This document shows positions 36,840-49,985 of a DNA stretch of 64,000 bases, one piece after another. How positions within the stretch are numbered: position 1 is the first letter of the stretch; every line of letters starts with the position of its first letter. Source of the stretch: Eulemur rufifrons (Eukaryota; Chordata; Mammalia; Primates; Lemuridae); assembly GCF_041146395.1 (NCBI RefSeq), contig NC_090989.1:224162843-224226842 (forward strand), given 5' to 3'. The position numbers and the translations under genes were made by a program. The notes below the pieces were generated by a model. That model saw nothing but the letters and a program-made list of their open reading frames with translations. It made no database searches and was not told where the DNA came from.

Positions 36840-36930
36840 TCATTTTACATGATGAAATTGAGGCTGGACAAGACTAAGTGACTTGCCCAAGGTCACACAG
36901 CTAGTAAAGAGTGAAACTTCCAATCTTTCA
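36840..36930 (-). mobile_element. MIR SINE (minus)
   Basis: 'gatgaaattgaggctggaca' and 'gacttgcccaaggtcacaca' are clear reverse MIR core text, directly abutting the Tigger relic. Confidence 0.85.
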
Positions 36931-37654
36931 ATCACTACATGTATTGTCCTGAATTTTAAAAAAGAAGAAGAGGAATTAACCTACTAAATTTAAAGCATAT
37001 TTTAGGCTTAGAAGAAGCTGGCACCTGCATGCCCAGGCTCATCTGGAAAGCCCACTTGCTAAACAAAATGTTCCTTAGCCTCATGAAATTCCACCATTCA
37101 GATGTTCATTTAGAGGTTTAGCATGATCTGCACTTTCCCCAGAGCATCCCTAATTAAAACAGAAATCAAAATCTTGGAAGGCTAAATATATGCTAACACT
37201 AGAGAATTTGTCAGCTCCCCTCGTTAAGGCAAGGCACTGAGAGAAAGGGTCATATGGGGTGGGCAGGGGTGTCCTTGGGGAGAGGGGAGAAGAAACTGAA
37301 AGGCAAGATAGGATGGGACAAAGCATACCTATGTCACAATTCTTCCTGGAACCTGCCCTAGCTCAGTTCTACTAGTTGCAGCCACTGACCTGCTTTCGGA
37401 AGACCACAGCCAATCCAACTTGTTTTCATTATAATGAATATTGGTTTGGTCCCTTCATCCAACATTCTCAACTGGTTCTTTTTCTGACCAAGGGCACACA
37501 TTACCAAGCAGAGTGTGGGCAGTTATTCTCCCACAGAGGACTCCAAAGGTTCTGAGTTAACCAGGATCATCTACCTTAACACCACCTTCCAGTTTGTATC
37601 CTGAGCCCTGAGCAGCACCCCTCCCCCCATGCGTCAAGTTCTCAATATAGCATC

Positions 37655-38605
37655 AACCCAGCAATGAAAGAGGAAACATTACGATTATTAGGTAATCTAG
37701 AAAAAATGGATACATTTCTAGACACAGACAACCTACCAAGACTGAATCATGAAGAAAGTTAAAAAAAAAAAAACCTGAACAGAACAATACAAAGCCAGGC
37801 AATTGAATCAGTAATAAAATGTCTCCCATCAAAGAAAAGTCCAGAACCAGATTGCTTCACAGAATTCTCCCAAACATTTAAAGAACTAATACCAATCTTT
37901 TTCAAACTCTTCCAAAAGTTGAAGTGGAGGGAATACTTCCAAACTCATTTTACAAGGCCAGAATTATCCTCACACCAAAGCCAGATGAGAACACTACAAG
38001 AAAAGAAAATTACAGGCCAATAGCTCTGTGAACATAGATGCAAAAATCCTCAGTAAAATACTAGCAAACCAAAATCAACAGCACATTAAAAGAATCATTC
38101 ACCATGATCAAGTGAGATTTATTTCTGGGAGGCAAGGATGGTTTAACATATGCAAATCAATACATATGACACACCACATTAACAGAATAAAGGATCATTT
38201 CAATCAATATAAAAAAAAGCACTTGACAAAATTCAACACCCTTTCATGATAAAAACTCTTAACAAATTACGTATCGTGGGAACATACTTCAATAATCTAA
38301 AGGCCACATGTGACAAAACCCACAGCTAACATCATAATCAATGGTGAAAAATTGAAAGCTTTTCCTCTAACATCAGTAACAACACAAGGATGCCTATTCT
38401 CACCACTTCTATTCAACATGTACTAGAAGTCCTGGCAAGTGTAATTAGGCAAGAGAAAGAAATAAAAGGCATCCTAATAGAAAAGGAATAAGGGAAATTG
38501 TCTTTGCTGATGACGTGATCTTATTATGTATAGAAACCATAAAAACCCCACAAAAAAACAAATAAATGAATTCAATAAAGTTACAGGATACAAAATCAGC
38601 ATGTA
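37655..38605 (+). pseudogene. L1 ORF2 fragment, reverse transcriptase region (plus)
   Basis: About 950 bp of L1 ORF2 with many frameshifts. It spans the segments corresponding to [56 protein letters not shown] and [10 protein letters not shown], then FADDVIL, the metal-binding FADD box of L1 reverse transcriptase. No single frame stays open over the domain, and an A-run insertion lies at 37761-37773. It is 5' and 3' truncated and inactive. Confidence 0.9.
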
Positions 38606-40700
38606 AAAACTGGAATACAGCAACATCCAGGTTTCTGACATAAAAGTCTCAGTGGCAAGAAGTATCCAGAGGCAAGAAAACCTGTATGTGGACTGAAGAG
38701 CACCAAGCTAAGTTGGATTTGTGTCTGAAAGGATGTTAAGAGCTTCATTCGCATTACATCGGAGCCAATCTGGGGAACCAATACCCAACAAACAAAAATG
38801 ACAAGACGAAGGGAGAGTAGAGGTCAGGCTTCACCTTGGAAATGGCTGGTGATTAGCTCAATATACTATAAAATTATTTGTTCCTGAGCCAAATATGTGT
38901 CTAATAATTTGGATATTACTTGTACAACCAGAAAAATCAGTCATTGGTTAGGAAAAGGTGTTTCTATGTGAGTCTTAGAGCTCAGCTATCTGTAATAACA
39001 TGAGAAGACAATATTTTCATCCAGAGTATTTTTGTTTGTCTTGGCTTGTTATTCTAAAGTCAACGGCCTCTAAATAAAGTGTTGAAGTACATGATACAAC
39101 CTCTTCTTTCTCCATCTTTCTCACTGCTCCTCCAGGGTTTCAGTTGTGCCAAGTTCACCATTAACAATGCTTTCTGCTGAAATCTAGCTTTCCAAAGAAA
39201 GAGGACCCAGAAACAGAAGACATGGATCTGGGAGGCTCTTCCTACTAGAACTGCTACTTTGGTTTAACTTGAAAAAGCCCATGCCCAGTTCCTAACGACA
39301 AACATCTGAACCACCAGGTCTTCCCACAAGCAAGACTGTTATGTATCCTGCTTGCTCCATTCTATATACAACCCACAGATTGCTCCCCGAGAAATGAGCC
39401 TACTGCGAGAGCAACATTCCACCAGAACCTGATTTGGCAAGACATTTCCATATCATCCCCCCAACCAGCTGGAAATCCTCCATTTCTCTTGTGTAAAAAT
39501 CTAACTCATCTCAATGAATTTCCTGATTTAAAAGTCTAATTCATTTCACCAAAAGTGTAACAGAAGGAAACCAAGTACACCAGCCCTCTCTTGTCAGATT
39601 GTTCCATACCAAAGCCATTGCATTTGCATTCTGGAAAAAAATGGTCCCAATATGCTATGCAGGAGGTGCCAGCCCAGTGTCTTCCTCATACTCTTGCCAC
39701 AGGACCTTGGCTGGTGGCACTGCAGGAAAAACAAGCTCATCAATTACATCAGCCATTAAGCTCACTTCTCCATGAAAAATAATAACAAGCCTAATGTCCC
39801 TTATTGAAATAAGCACTGCGAAATACAAAGAAGTCACAGTTTTAAAATGTGACACACTTTCTCCAAGCAGGGAGCTACGTTAGAGATGCAATGTTTATAT
39901 TGCATAACCCTCCCGGAGCCACGGTTATGAAGCTCAGCTGTCCTTTGGTGCTCTGGGACAAAGGAGAAAGTATTAATAAAAAGGGCTGCCAGGGGCCAGT
40001 GGGAAGGAAACCATGAAAGAAAGGAAGTAATCTATTTGCTGATTACCCAAAAAATTAATAATCATACACAGATACACAGAGCTACACATACATACATGCA
40101 TATAATTTTTTTAAACAACTTATGGCTTTCACACATGTGATCAGCTCATAATGGCCTCTCCTGGTAAAACCTCAAGGCAAATCTTCCTTTCTCCTTTTTC
40201 TTGCACCATTCTGGGATCCCTTTCTGGCTTCTTTTATATCTAAATGACCAGTTCACATTCTGTACTCTGTAGCCTCCCCCTCCCATCTCTCCTATACTGT
40301 CCATTTACACCAGCGGCTGTCACAGCTGCAGGGCATCCTCAAAGCCACCAGCTTCTTTTTCAGGTTCAAAAAGATAAACATGATGCAGTAGGCACCACTG
40401 CACCTCCCAAAATGCTTTATTTGATTTTCTATTGCATCTTACAGAAATCTCAGGATTGCAAACTAAAAGGAACCAGAGCTGCCCCCATGTGTCTCAGGGG
40501 AGAGAGAGAAAATCTTGTGAAGAAAAGTTGATTCTACTATTCAAAAGGAACAGAGCATCCTCTGAATGCACTTGTATTACTGATTGGAAGTTCACATGAA
40601 GAAAATGGTCAAACAGCACCACTTACAGCAAGAGCTGAAAAGTGCAACAGAGCTGGACCGTGTCAGCAAAGACAAAGCCAGCTGGGAACTGGCTCATAGG

Positions 40701-40708
<8 letters not shown>

Positions 40709-40741
<33 letters not shown>
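40709..40741. repeat. CA microsatellite
   Basis: CA run of about 16 units. Confidence 0.95.
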
Positions 40742-42118
40742 ATCTCCGCAGAAAGATTGTGACAGTGACAGGAGGCCAGTGCAATTAGTGTGTCATCATG
40801 TGCAAGGAACACACAGATTCCAGCAAATATTGGGAAAGAAATGTTAATATCAGGCTCTGCTAAACAATAGGGAATGATCCCAATTGAGACAAGTGATTTT
40901 CCTTGGAGGTTCTAGATACCTGAAAAAATAGCCCCGGGGAGCCTGTGCTACATCTGGTGTACGTAAACTACATGCTTCTTCCTTTGTAATCAAGCTCCCA
41001 GCCCCCAATCTCAAACAAATCCAAATTTCATAACTGCCTCTTCCAACTTCCAACTAGCTTGCTTTCAGGCTCCCCAGGTCAAAAAGAAATACAGCGCAAA
41101 GACACTTTCTCCTTGGGGATCATACACAGATTCACTCCGTCTGTTTCTTTTCCACAAAGCAACAAAGCCATCAGACCTCCCCATCCTCTCTTTGGCTCCT
41201 TCTTCTTGGTTAAAGGAAGATAAATCTTGGCCATCTGTCTCCAGAGGGCAGTCACAGGAGAGGGGTGCTTGCCTCGAGAAGTCCTCCCCACATGTTCAAG
41301 CAAGCCGGAGGGGAAGGATGCAAGCAAATCAGCCCGAGTTTCCGCTCCCCAAACCCCATAGTTAAGAATAGAAATTTTTTGTCTATTTGTATATGTGTGT
41401 TGGTGGAAAAGGAGCAGTTTAAATTACCTTTTTTTATCGGTTGCATTGTTTAAATTCATCAGACGTGGCCCTATATTCATCTTGCCCACGTAGATCCAAT
41501 TCAAGACACATTTGCAACAGCTTTATCCTCCTCAAACCAAAAGGAGGAATCAGCATTATTGCTAAATTCAAATAAAATCCAAATGACATCTTGTTTCCTT
41601 TCATTTTTATTTTCGGTGCAGCCATTCCTCAAAGTGCTATCATTAGGTAAGATCATCAACCCTGATTGGGCAAAGATGTTATTATAAAATGCAATTCTTA
41701 AAGTTTGGTGTCTAAATACAATTTTAATAAGCCTCTCATCCTTCCCCATGTAGTCTCCATTAGATACCCTTTCCAAATTTAATTTTTTTCAGCTTAAGTA
41801 ATAAAATTTTATGGAGAATTGCTGGGTTGGTAGTTACCTCCTCCCAACCTTGAGAAAAGGAACAACACTGTAGGAAATCACTGAGAAATCACACACTGTC
41901 CAACACCCCTGGCCAACATGGAGAAAGAAAGTCATCCCCCAGAAAAACAGCTGGTCTTCGCTCTTCCTTAATCCAAGATGGGTTGGGAGGCTGAGTGTGG
42001 GTGTGGCCATCACATGGTACAAGACAGCTAGACCCCCAGCTGGCTCCTCCAAAACTGGAGAAGCAGATCCACTTGCTCTCAGGGTGTGGAGTTCTTGGTT
42101 CCCAGGCTCATTTCTTAC

Positions 42119-42280
42119 CCTTGATGAGGCTGTCGCTTCCCCAGGTGAAACCTTCATCCTGTAGGTTCACCACAATGTTGTCAGCAGTGAGATAATAATA
42201 GACACAATTCTGTGATGTGGCGATTGTCTTGGAGATGTTCCGGACAGCCCCAATCTTGTGAAGTGTGATGTCACCACTCC
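42119..42280 (-). other. Unassigned exon-like segment (162 nt, open, strong donor)
   Basis: On the minus strand 162 nt stay open and end in ATCAAGG before GTAAGA, an excellent splice donor. The left side follows ...gagaag, an AG acceptor with only a weak pyrimidine tract. Read in phase 1 it gives [20 protein letters not shown], then [20 protein letters not shown] and [13 protein letters not shown]. Alternating hydrophobic residues and Tyr/Trp give it a beta-strand-like, real-protein look. The exon would be symmetric (phase 1-1). Past the donor the frame stops after three codons, and before the acceptor there is an in-frame TGA, as expected at exon edges. I recognise no family. It is not PGM5. 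It could be one exon of an unknown minus-strand gene, a decayed exon or chance. Confidence 0.35.
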
Positions 42281-43627
42281 CTTCTCAAATTTAAAATCAC
42301 AGAAACTAAAATATTATATGCCTAAGGAGAGCCTAGCAACTGCCCAACCCTGTAATTTGATGGTTGGAGTATTGAAGCCCAGAGGAGGTCAAGAAATGTG
42401 TTCCCAATGTCTTAAATAAATAGGAAAATAGCCAGCTGGAAAATCTCACCCATGTTCAAGGCAGAGGCAGAGGACCACAAACTATGGTTGAATTGTGCCA
42501 CACTCCTACAACTTTATTTACAAATCTCAGAAAATCCTTATATTGAGTCGCAGTCAGTGACTGTTTTTTCAGGCGCATTGAGTTCTGTCCTCGTGGGCTA
42601 TGGCAAGGCATTCTGGTATCATGCTACACAAAGACATTTATCTGGTTCAAGAGTGAGCATGGGCAGGAGAGATCGGCAACTTGCCCCCATGTCTGGTAAA
42701 TTTAGCCCATCCATTCGAAGTTGTCAGAATTGAGCCTCTGGTTCCTCTTGACTTTTATTTTTGCATGAATCAACAATTGTGCTAGGACAGCTTTCCTAGC
42801 TGATAGTAAGCAAGTCTTTTTTTCCCCCACATTTTATAGTAGAATATTAAATTAGAAGTGCAGAGTTATTAATATTTCATAACTTCTTATCTTCCTGGAA
42901 TTGTCTTGTGGGCATAAGTGACTTTTTTGGTCTCCCTCCATCCCCCCCAAGTTTAGTACTAAGTAGGTACTCAGTAAATATTTTTTGAAGAAATAAAGAT
43001 TCTAGCTACCCAGTATGTGAGTGTTGCAGGATGCCTACCCCATAAATGATCTAACATAGCGTCTCATGCAGCCAAATGGAATCAAGGGCTACTTATTTCT
43101 GAAGCTCTCATAGCCCTTTTGTATCTGCTTTTGCAGCATTTCCCAAAGTGGAGTCATTCTCATCCTGCCTTCATCATTTTTCTGTCAAATACCTCTCCTA
43201 TCATTTATTTAATACTTTTCTTTAAATAGCCTCCCTTTCTAAACTCACATGCATGTCTTTTGAAAGGAGGCTTTATCACCACTCTATGTTGAAAACCAAT
43301 TTCACTTGTTCTAAGTATTCCTAACAATAAATTCACAGCTATAAAAATTTTAAAGTGCGTATCCACATACTCTCTGAATTCATACTTTGGGAAACAAAAC
43401 TGCATTACTCACTCAATTCTCTCAACATCCCTATGAGGTTGGGCAAACCTGGGGCTCAAAGAATTGACGTGGCAGTCCAAGCAAGGTGTCAGCCCAGCAA
43501 ACGTGAGCTTTGGCTGGAAGCCAGTACTACTGATCCCCTGGTAACACTCTTTCACTCTTTCTGCTGCTCTCCAGACCCTTGTATCTCCAAGTGTGGTTGG
43601 TAGCCCAGAAGCAGCATCTCCTAAAGG

Positions 43628-43976
43628 TGCTGTCCCCAACCCCTGGGCTGCACCTGCCACGGTCTGTGGCCTGTTAAGAACCCGGCAGCGCATCACGGCC
43701 TAAGCTCCGCCTCCCCCCACCCCCATGAGAAATTGTCTTCCATGAAACTTAGGAACCACGGCACACAGTAGGAGGTGGAGGTGAGCAGTGGGCTAACAAG
43801 CTAGCTAAGCTTCATCTGTATTTACAGCTGCTCCCCATCCCCCGCCTGCATCATTGCCTAAGCTCTGCCTCCCAACCCCATTCCTCACCCTTCCCCACTC
43901 TCCACCCCTTCAGTGGAAAATTCTCATTGTCTTCCCTGAAACAGGTCCCAGGTGCCAAAAGGGTTGGAGACCACTG
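43628..43976. mobile_element. hAT-type nonautonomous DNA element (about 350 bp)
   Basis: It opens tgctgtccccaaccc and ends gggttggagaccactg, degraded terminal inverted repeats. Inside are 'ggtctgtggcctgttaagaa', 'cctaagctccgcctcc' and, mirrored, 'ggtcccaggtgccaaaaggg'. A minus-strand open frame running through the left part is a repeat artefact. Confidence 0.8.
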
Positions 43977-43981
43977 CCCTA

Positions 43982-44490
43982 GAGGCTTGTTAAAAATGCA
44001 GAGAGGCTCAGGCCCTGCCCCATCTTTTAAAAGATCCAGTTAATTCATCTGCACTTCACAGTTTGAGAAGCCCTGGTCTAGATCAATGGTTCTCTAATTA
44101 GCAGCACATTAGAATCACCTGGAGAGACTTCAAAACTACTGATGCCTGGGCTCCATCCCTTAAAGAGCTGGATTTAAGTGTCTGGGGTTTGGTTTGGGCC
44201 TAGATATTTTTTAAAAACTCCTCAGCTTATAAAAAGCTGGCAGGTTACAAGCTAGGGACGGCTGTACAGCCAAGTTTAAGAAATAAGGATCTATATCAGT
44301 GGTTCTGGAAGATTAGCTGCATTAGAACCACCTGGATGGCTTGTTAAACCATTGAAGGCCTGGCCCACCCCCAGGGTTTCTGGTTCAGGAGGTCTGGGGT
44401 GGGGCCTGATGATTTGCATTTCTAACAGCTTCCAGGTGATGCTCCTGCTGCTGGCCCAGGTATCCCTCTTTGAGAACCCCTGCTAGATGG
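43982..44490. mobile_element. Cluster of three MER5A-like hAT elements
   Basis: A partial copy (43982-44075, ending ttgagaagccctgg), a second (about 44085-44230, from caatggttctctaattagca with agaatcacctggagagactt), and a third (about 44297-44490, cagtggttctggaagattag to tctttgagaacccctgct). Together with the element at 43628 they make four hAT insertions in under 900 bp. Confidence 0.85.
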
Positions 44491-45519
44491 ACCACAGAAG
44501 ATCAAAGCTCAAATCCATCCAGGAACTTTTCTAGGCCCACCTGCAAACCGTAGTTGAAGTAAGCATCTTAAGAGTGTAAGAAGTTTAATTATGAAATATT
44601 TAAGATACTTTATCTGTGCTCTCATATATTTATATTTCTCTCATCAACCTAAATAACAGAAAGGGGCTTTCTAAAAGAAAAAGATATATTTGAGAATAGA
44701 GTATTGCAATGTGAATACACGTGCTACAGTAAACTATGTGCAGATTCAGGACGGTAAAGGAAGACAAAGGTTTTTAAACGAAAAAATGAGGAGGATTACA
44801 TCATTGCTTTGAAATAATTACTTCTGGCTACAAAGATCAATAACAAGGGTGACACTAGTCAAAGGCTGGGCAGGCAGTTTTTTGGCAGATATCCTTGCAG
44901 AAGTATTTTTGTGTGGAAAGTTGCAATGTGTTAAGATTTTTGTGAGTAACGTTTGTACAAGTTTGTGGTTTTTGTAGCCTTTTGTGATGATTTTTGTTAT
45001 TAAGCATACAAGCATGGTCTTCCCTGGCTTTATTTGTCAGGGTTTTGTTTGTTTTTCACTCTCAATGTACAAATGCCATAAGGTAGTCCCCCCACTTAAT
45101 TGTTTGGGTCCTCATAAAATAGTTTTTCTACTAGAACAAAATCTAAACATAAATTGTAAAAATATACTGGGAGCAGCCCCTGGAAAATCCCCAAGGAGCC
45201 ATCCTCTGGGCTCCAGCCCCAGTGGGCAGGTGTAACCTGGGGGTTGGCTGCAGGCAGTGGCCCTGCTTCTGATATCTGGCAGAAGCCACAGCTCCCCTGT
45301 TTCACCCCCAGGAAGCCACCCCAAACTGCTCTGAGGAGTCCCTTGAAACCGATGTCACCACTAGGACAGCATGTTTGCCTGAAAGTTCTTTGCCTTTGCA
45401 TCAGATTATGCCAGAACAAAGAAAAGACCAACAACTAAAAGATTTCTCCTTTTAAAAATCATACCCCTCAACTGATAGCATATTATCATCTCCACCTATG
45501 CAAAGCCCTTCTCTTTATG

Positions 45520-45760
45520 ATTTTCCCCCTCTTATCTGTGATCCCCACACTCTTCCTCCCTCCACCATACGCAACCTCTATACTTTGTTCAATATGTATC
45601 CTTAAATATGCATGCATCTCTGTAGAAGTAGGCAGGGTTGTCTTGTGTGCATATGTGGCTTTAAATTACATAATGGCATCATATTATTAACCCCTTTTTA
45701 TTGTTGCACTCAGCACCATGGTTTTAAGACCTAGGCATGTTGCTGTATGTACACGTATGT
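45520..45760 (-). mobile_element. Old L1-type fragment (minus)
   Basis: 'accatacgcaacctctatac', 'taaattacataatggcatca' and 'gcatgttgctgtatgt' resemble reverse L1M 3' text. Confidence 0.45.
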
Positions 45761-46013
45761 AAGATGCACCCGCCACATTTTGCTTATTGAGAAGTCACCT
45801 TTGCACATCTGTTTCTCACGCTGAAATCTGCATGCTTTTGAGTCAGAGTGTTTAGGACCGAGCAAGGCTGTTCACTGGAGTTAATCTGACACCAGATGCA
45901 TTTATCCCTCTTAGGACTGTAACGAATTCCTTTCCGCTCCATTTGCCCATGCTCACTAGCTGACATCACAGGTGTCTTCCTTAAAAAAGAAAAAGATCTC
46001 GTCCCTTGATTTC

Positions 46014-46017
<4 letters not shown>

Positions 46018-46044
<27 letters not shown>
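46018..46044. repeat. TC microsatellite
   Basis: TC run of about 13 units after 'cctgac'. Confidence 0.9.
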
Positions 46045-46049
<5 letters not shown>

Positions 46050-46589
46050 TTTACATGGAGTTCACACCAAACAGCACAGAGGTGGGCTCCTCCAAGACAA
46101 AATTCTCTCTATCATCTATGATTTATCCTTGCTTAAACCAAATCATTCCAGCCTATGGAAAAGTATTTTTTAAAAATAAGAAAAGTTACCTCAGTCTTGG
46201 ATTACAGAAAGTTTCAGATCAAAATGAAAAAGTAGAATTGCTTATCAGAGAGTTTCCTGTTCTTACTTGTCCTCACTCCTTTTGCACATGTAAGTAATAA
46301 ATCCAAAACCAAATTCTCTCTCCTGAGAGGTCAACTCCTGCCAACACCCTTGGGGAGGGAATTTGGCTTATATAATAACAATTAAAATGTATAACGTCCA
46401 CATGGACATGAGAGATAAAAAGAATGCTCCTCTGGGCATGTTCCCAGCCCAAGCTTTCAAAATATGTGAAATGGTATTTTTTAATCAACTATACTCCAAA
46501 AACTGATAAGTATAAGATACCAAGATTTAAAATATAAATAATATGAGCACTACGCAATTCATAATAAGAAAATATTTAAAATAACTACC

Positions 46590-46760
46590 ATCTATCCTGT
46601 GTTATAATGTGCCAGGCACCGCGGTAAGCATTATTATATTATCCATGTTTTCCCATTTAATCCTCATAAGCCCATAACATGGATTTTTTTATTCCTGGTT
46701 TAAAGATGAAAGACCAAAGACTCAGAGATGAAATGAAAGGAAAACTTTAATCCCTTTATG
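46590..46760 (-). mobile_element. MIR SINE (minus)
   Basis: 'ataatgtgccaggcaccgcg', 'gtaagcattattatattatc', 'taatcctcataagcccataa' and 'ggtttaaagatgaaagacca' follow the reverse MIR order. Confidence 0.8.
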
Positions 46761-47489
46761 CAAGATTAGCTCATTTCCCCAAGCCAAAAAGAAAAAAAAA
46801 AAAAACCCACTCTCATATCTCCCTTTTAAAGAAACGCTTTCTAACTTGTTTTCCCCCCAAGAATCCATCCTCCCCTCCTTTCCATCCTCAGCCAACATCT
46901 AGAAGGCTCCGGCTGTGTTCACTCCCCATGTTATCTCCACCCTTCTCTGTTCACCTCCGCGCAGCCCAAGTGCCTGTCACAGCAGTGGAACACAAGGCCA
47001 CTTCCGGGGTCCATAACCAACTCAAACTCTGAATCACTTTCAACCCTTGGCCGCCGTCTCCGCCTTTAAATTCCCTGCCTTGATTTGACTTCCCTGGAGC
47101 TCTGTGCTTTCCATCTCCTCTGTCTCTTTTCACGTCTCTGAGCTGCTCGCCAACTCCTCTTCCTTTGCCACATTCATTCATGGGGGCCAAGCACAGCTCC
47201 TGCCTCGGCCTCTTCCCTTAGTTCTAACTGGCATCCCCTGACCCCCTCCAGCCCCACACTGGGGCCTGTGTCCGGGGGTGAGTGCCTTCCCCACCCACGG
47301 AGCCTCAGCTCCTGCCCACCTGTGGGGTTTTCACGAGTGCCTGCCCCATCCCTTGAACTCTGCCTGTGACAGGATTTTCCTGTGTTGGCCATTTATTAGT
47401 TGTGGAAACCTGGACCTCAGTGTCCTCCTGTAGAAAACAAGTGGCAGGAACAAGAGTTATCTCTAGTGTCCCTTCTAGGTATATCATTC

Positions 47490-47870
47490 CTGCATAGGTC
47501 CTCTCAACAAAGAACAAACTCGGAACTCTTCCGTCTGGCACTCAAAGACCCCCCCTGTGCCCTTGGGCTTCTCTCTGCCTCCTCACCCGGTGGAACGCTC
47601 TTCGGGCCTCTCAGCCTTTCCCTGCAGCAGGCTCCGAGGAGCTTCTATGCCTTAGCAAAGCTGATCTCTCTGCCAGGAAGGTCCTTCTCCAATATCTGCC
47701 TACCGAGGCTCTGCTTCAGCTCAAAAATCCTTCGATCCTCCAAGTACTGTCCCAGTTAAAAACCGCTCCCACGCCATAGCTCTCAAGAGCTCCATGATAG
47801 CACTTGTGACGTCTGTGTAGTCGTGGGGCCCTGAATGTGCACGTCCTGGCCATTGCCCTGGAAGTACCAG
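47490..47870 (+). mobile_element. L2 LINE fragment (plus)
   Basis: 'cactcaaagacccc', 'tggaacgctcttcgggcctc', 'gccaggaaggtccttctcca' and 'aggctctgcttcagctcaaa' are L2 3' text. The plus-strand open frame of 119 codons over it (47400-47759) is not a real gene. Confidence 0.75.
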
Positions 47871-47879
47871 AGGCAGATT

Positions 47880-48130
47880 AGTCTCCAGCTCTGGAGCCAG
47901 ACGGCTGGATTCAACTTTGGACCCCTCTCTTACTAATTCAGTGACCTTACACTACTTAATGTGACCAAGTCTCACAGTCATCTGTAAAAAAGAGCTCATA
48001 ATAGCACTGGCCTCAAACGGTTATTGTAAGGATTCAATAAAATAATATATACAAATACATACATATTTTAATAAAAATTATGCTTATATTTTAAGGCTTA
48101 GCATAGTATCTGACACATGTTAAATAAATA
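47880..48130 (+). mobile_element. MIR SINE (plus)
   Basis: 'agctctggagccagacggct', 'ggattcaactttggacccct', 'cagtgaccttacactactta' and 'aacggttattgtaaggattc' cover nearly the full MIR. Confidence 0.85.
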
Positions 48131-48439
48131 AAATATTAATCATTAATACTGTTATTATTATTAAATTTATTTTTCTAGCCCTGGAGCATGGAGACCTACA
48201 CTGATATCAAGCGGTGCCATGACAGTCTGATAAGGAGTGGGTGCAGACCCGAGCGCCTTTTTTAAAGAATGTGAAGGCAGCTCCAGACTGTCTATTTGAA
48301 AATTAACTTCCAGGGCCACAGTGGATTAGAATATCAATGGGTAATCAAGACCTCATGTTCCTTTTGAAGGGCACTCTTTTGACTGGATTTGCTCTTTGAT
48401 GAACGTGTTGGACTCCTCTTGACTTCACAGAAGACACTT

Positions 48440-48630
48440 TGATGGCCAAATGTGGCCTCTAGTTTTCAAAATCATAATGTATGTCACTTTTCCAAAACTC
48501 AACCAGAAATTTAAAAAGTACAAGAAACTGATGAGAAAATATTACTTCCACAAGCTTCTAGAGAAGAACCAGTCATTAAGAAAAGAACTGGATGGAGTAA
48601 AACCAGAGAGAGATGTGTATAGTTGGTAAA
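48440..48630 (+). other. Unassigned basic open stretch, about 61 codons
   Basis: A plus-strand frame from about 48447 to the stop at 48630 reads ...VTFPKLNQKFKKYKKLM then RKYYFHKLLEKNQSLRKELD and ends RDVYSW, basic and helix-like. A possible acceptor (cctcttgacttcacag) sits in front. No family is recognised. In AT-rich DNA such a stretch arises often by chance, and a decayed transposase is also possible. Confidence 0.15.
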
Positions 48631-48746
48631 ATTTGAGACGACTATGATGCCGTAACAGTGTTCATCCCGAGGAAATAATACACATTTCATCCTTCAACGT
48701 TTGAAAAAAGTTATAATGGTGGAAGGTGCAAACTTTCTTAATATGA

Positions 48747-49077
48747 TTTATTGAGTTCTTTTTTTTTTCTTTTCTGTTTTCTTAGAGACAGGTTATCGCT
48801 CTACTGCCCAGACTGGAGTGCAGTGGCCTGTCACAGCTCACTGCAGCCTCAAACTCCTGGGCTCAAGCAGCCCTCCCTCCTCAGCATCCTGAGTAGCTAG
48901 AACTACAGGAGTACACCACCATTCTCAGCTAATTTTTTATTCTTTATTTTTTATAGAGATGAGGTCTCTATGTTGCCCAAGCTGGTCTCAAACTCCTGGC
49001 CTCAAGCAATCCTCCAACCTCAGCCTCTGTGCTGGGAATACAGGTGTGAGCCACCACCATGACCAGCCTTTATTGAG
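48747..49077 (-). mobile_element. Older Alu (minus) with 9-bp target duplication
   Basis: A dimeric Alu in reverse orientation at about 48756-49068, with more changes than the copies at 17.5 and 34.2 kb. It is flanked by tttattgag at 48747-48755 and 49069-49077. It lacks the strepsirrhine linker text and looks like an early AluJ-type. Confidence 0.9.
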
Positions 49078-49534
49078 ACTTAATATTTGAGTTTTCTTCC
49101 AATAAAGAGATGATTCTCACATGGGGGAAAACAATTTAATTATGTGTGTATGTATATTCAGAAAACCCTCCTTCCCACTTCTAATTAAGCTGTAAGTCGA
49201 TGCAGCAGCTAGGGATGCAGAAGAGGCAGGTGAGAAGAGGAAATGTGCATGGCACTCTAGGGGACTTGGAAATAAACAAGGAGGACTGAAGTGACCTCAA
49301 AAGGTGGACATTCATGAGACTCCTTCTTTCTTTAGACCCAGCGGCAGCAGAATGTGCACTGGCTCCCAGCTTGCGGGGATGTCGGCAGCTCCACATCACC
49401 TGACTGAAGAAAGCCACAAGGTCCTCTTTGGACTTCCTGCTTGGACGGTGAGCCCCTTAGGGCCCAGATCTGTGGCTCTCTCCTTTCCCACCCTACCCCA
49501 ACACTTTTCTTCATGGGTTTGCTTCCTCCTATCT

Positions 49535-49985
<451 letters not shown>

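Noticed and set aside
38028..38249. 73-codon frame with reverse-transcriptase-like text
   Set aside because: Fragment of L1 ORF2; listed as part of the L1 pseudogene.
47400..47759. 119-codon plus-strand frame
   Set aside because: Lies largely on L2 3' sequence; common L2 shadow.
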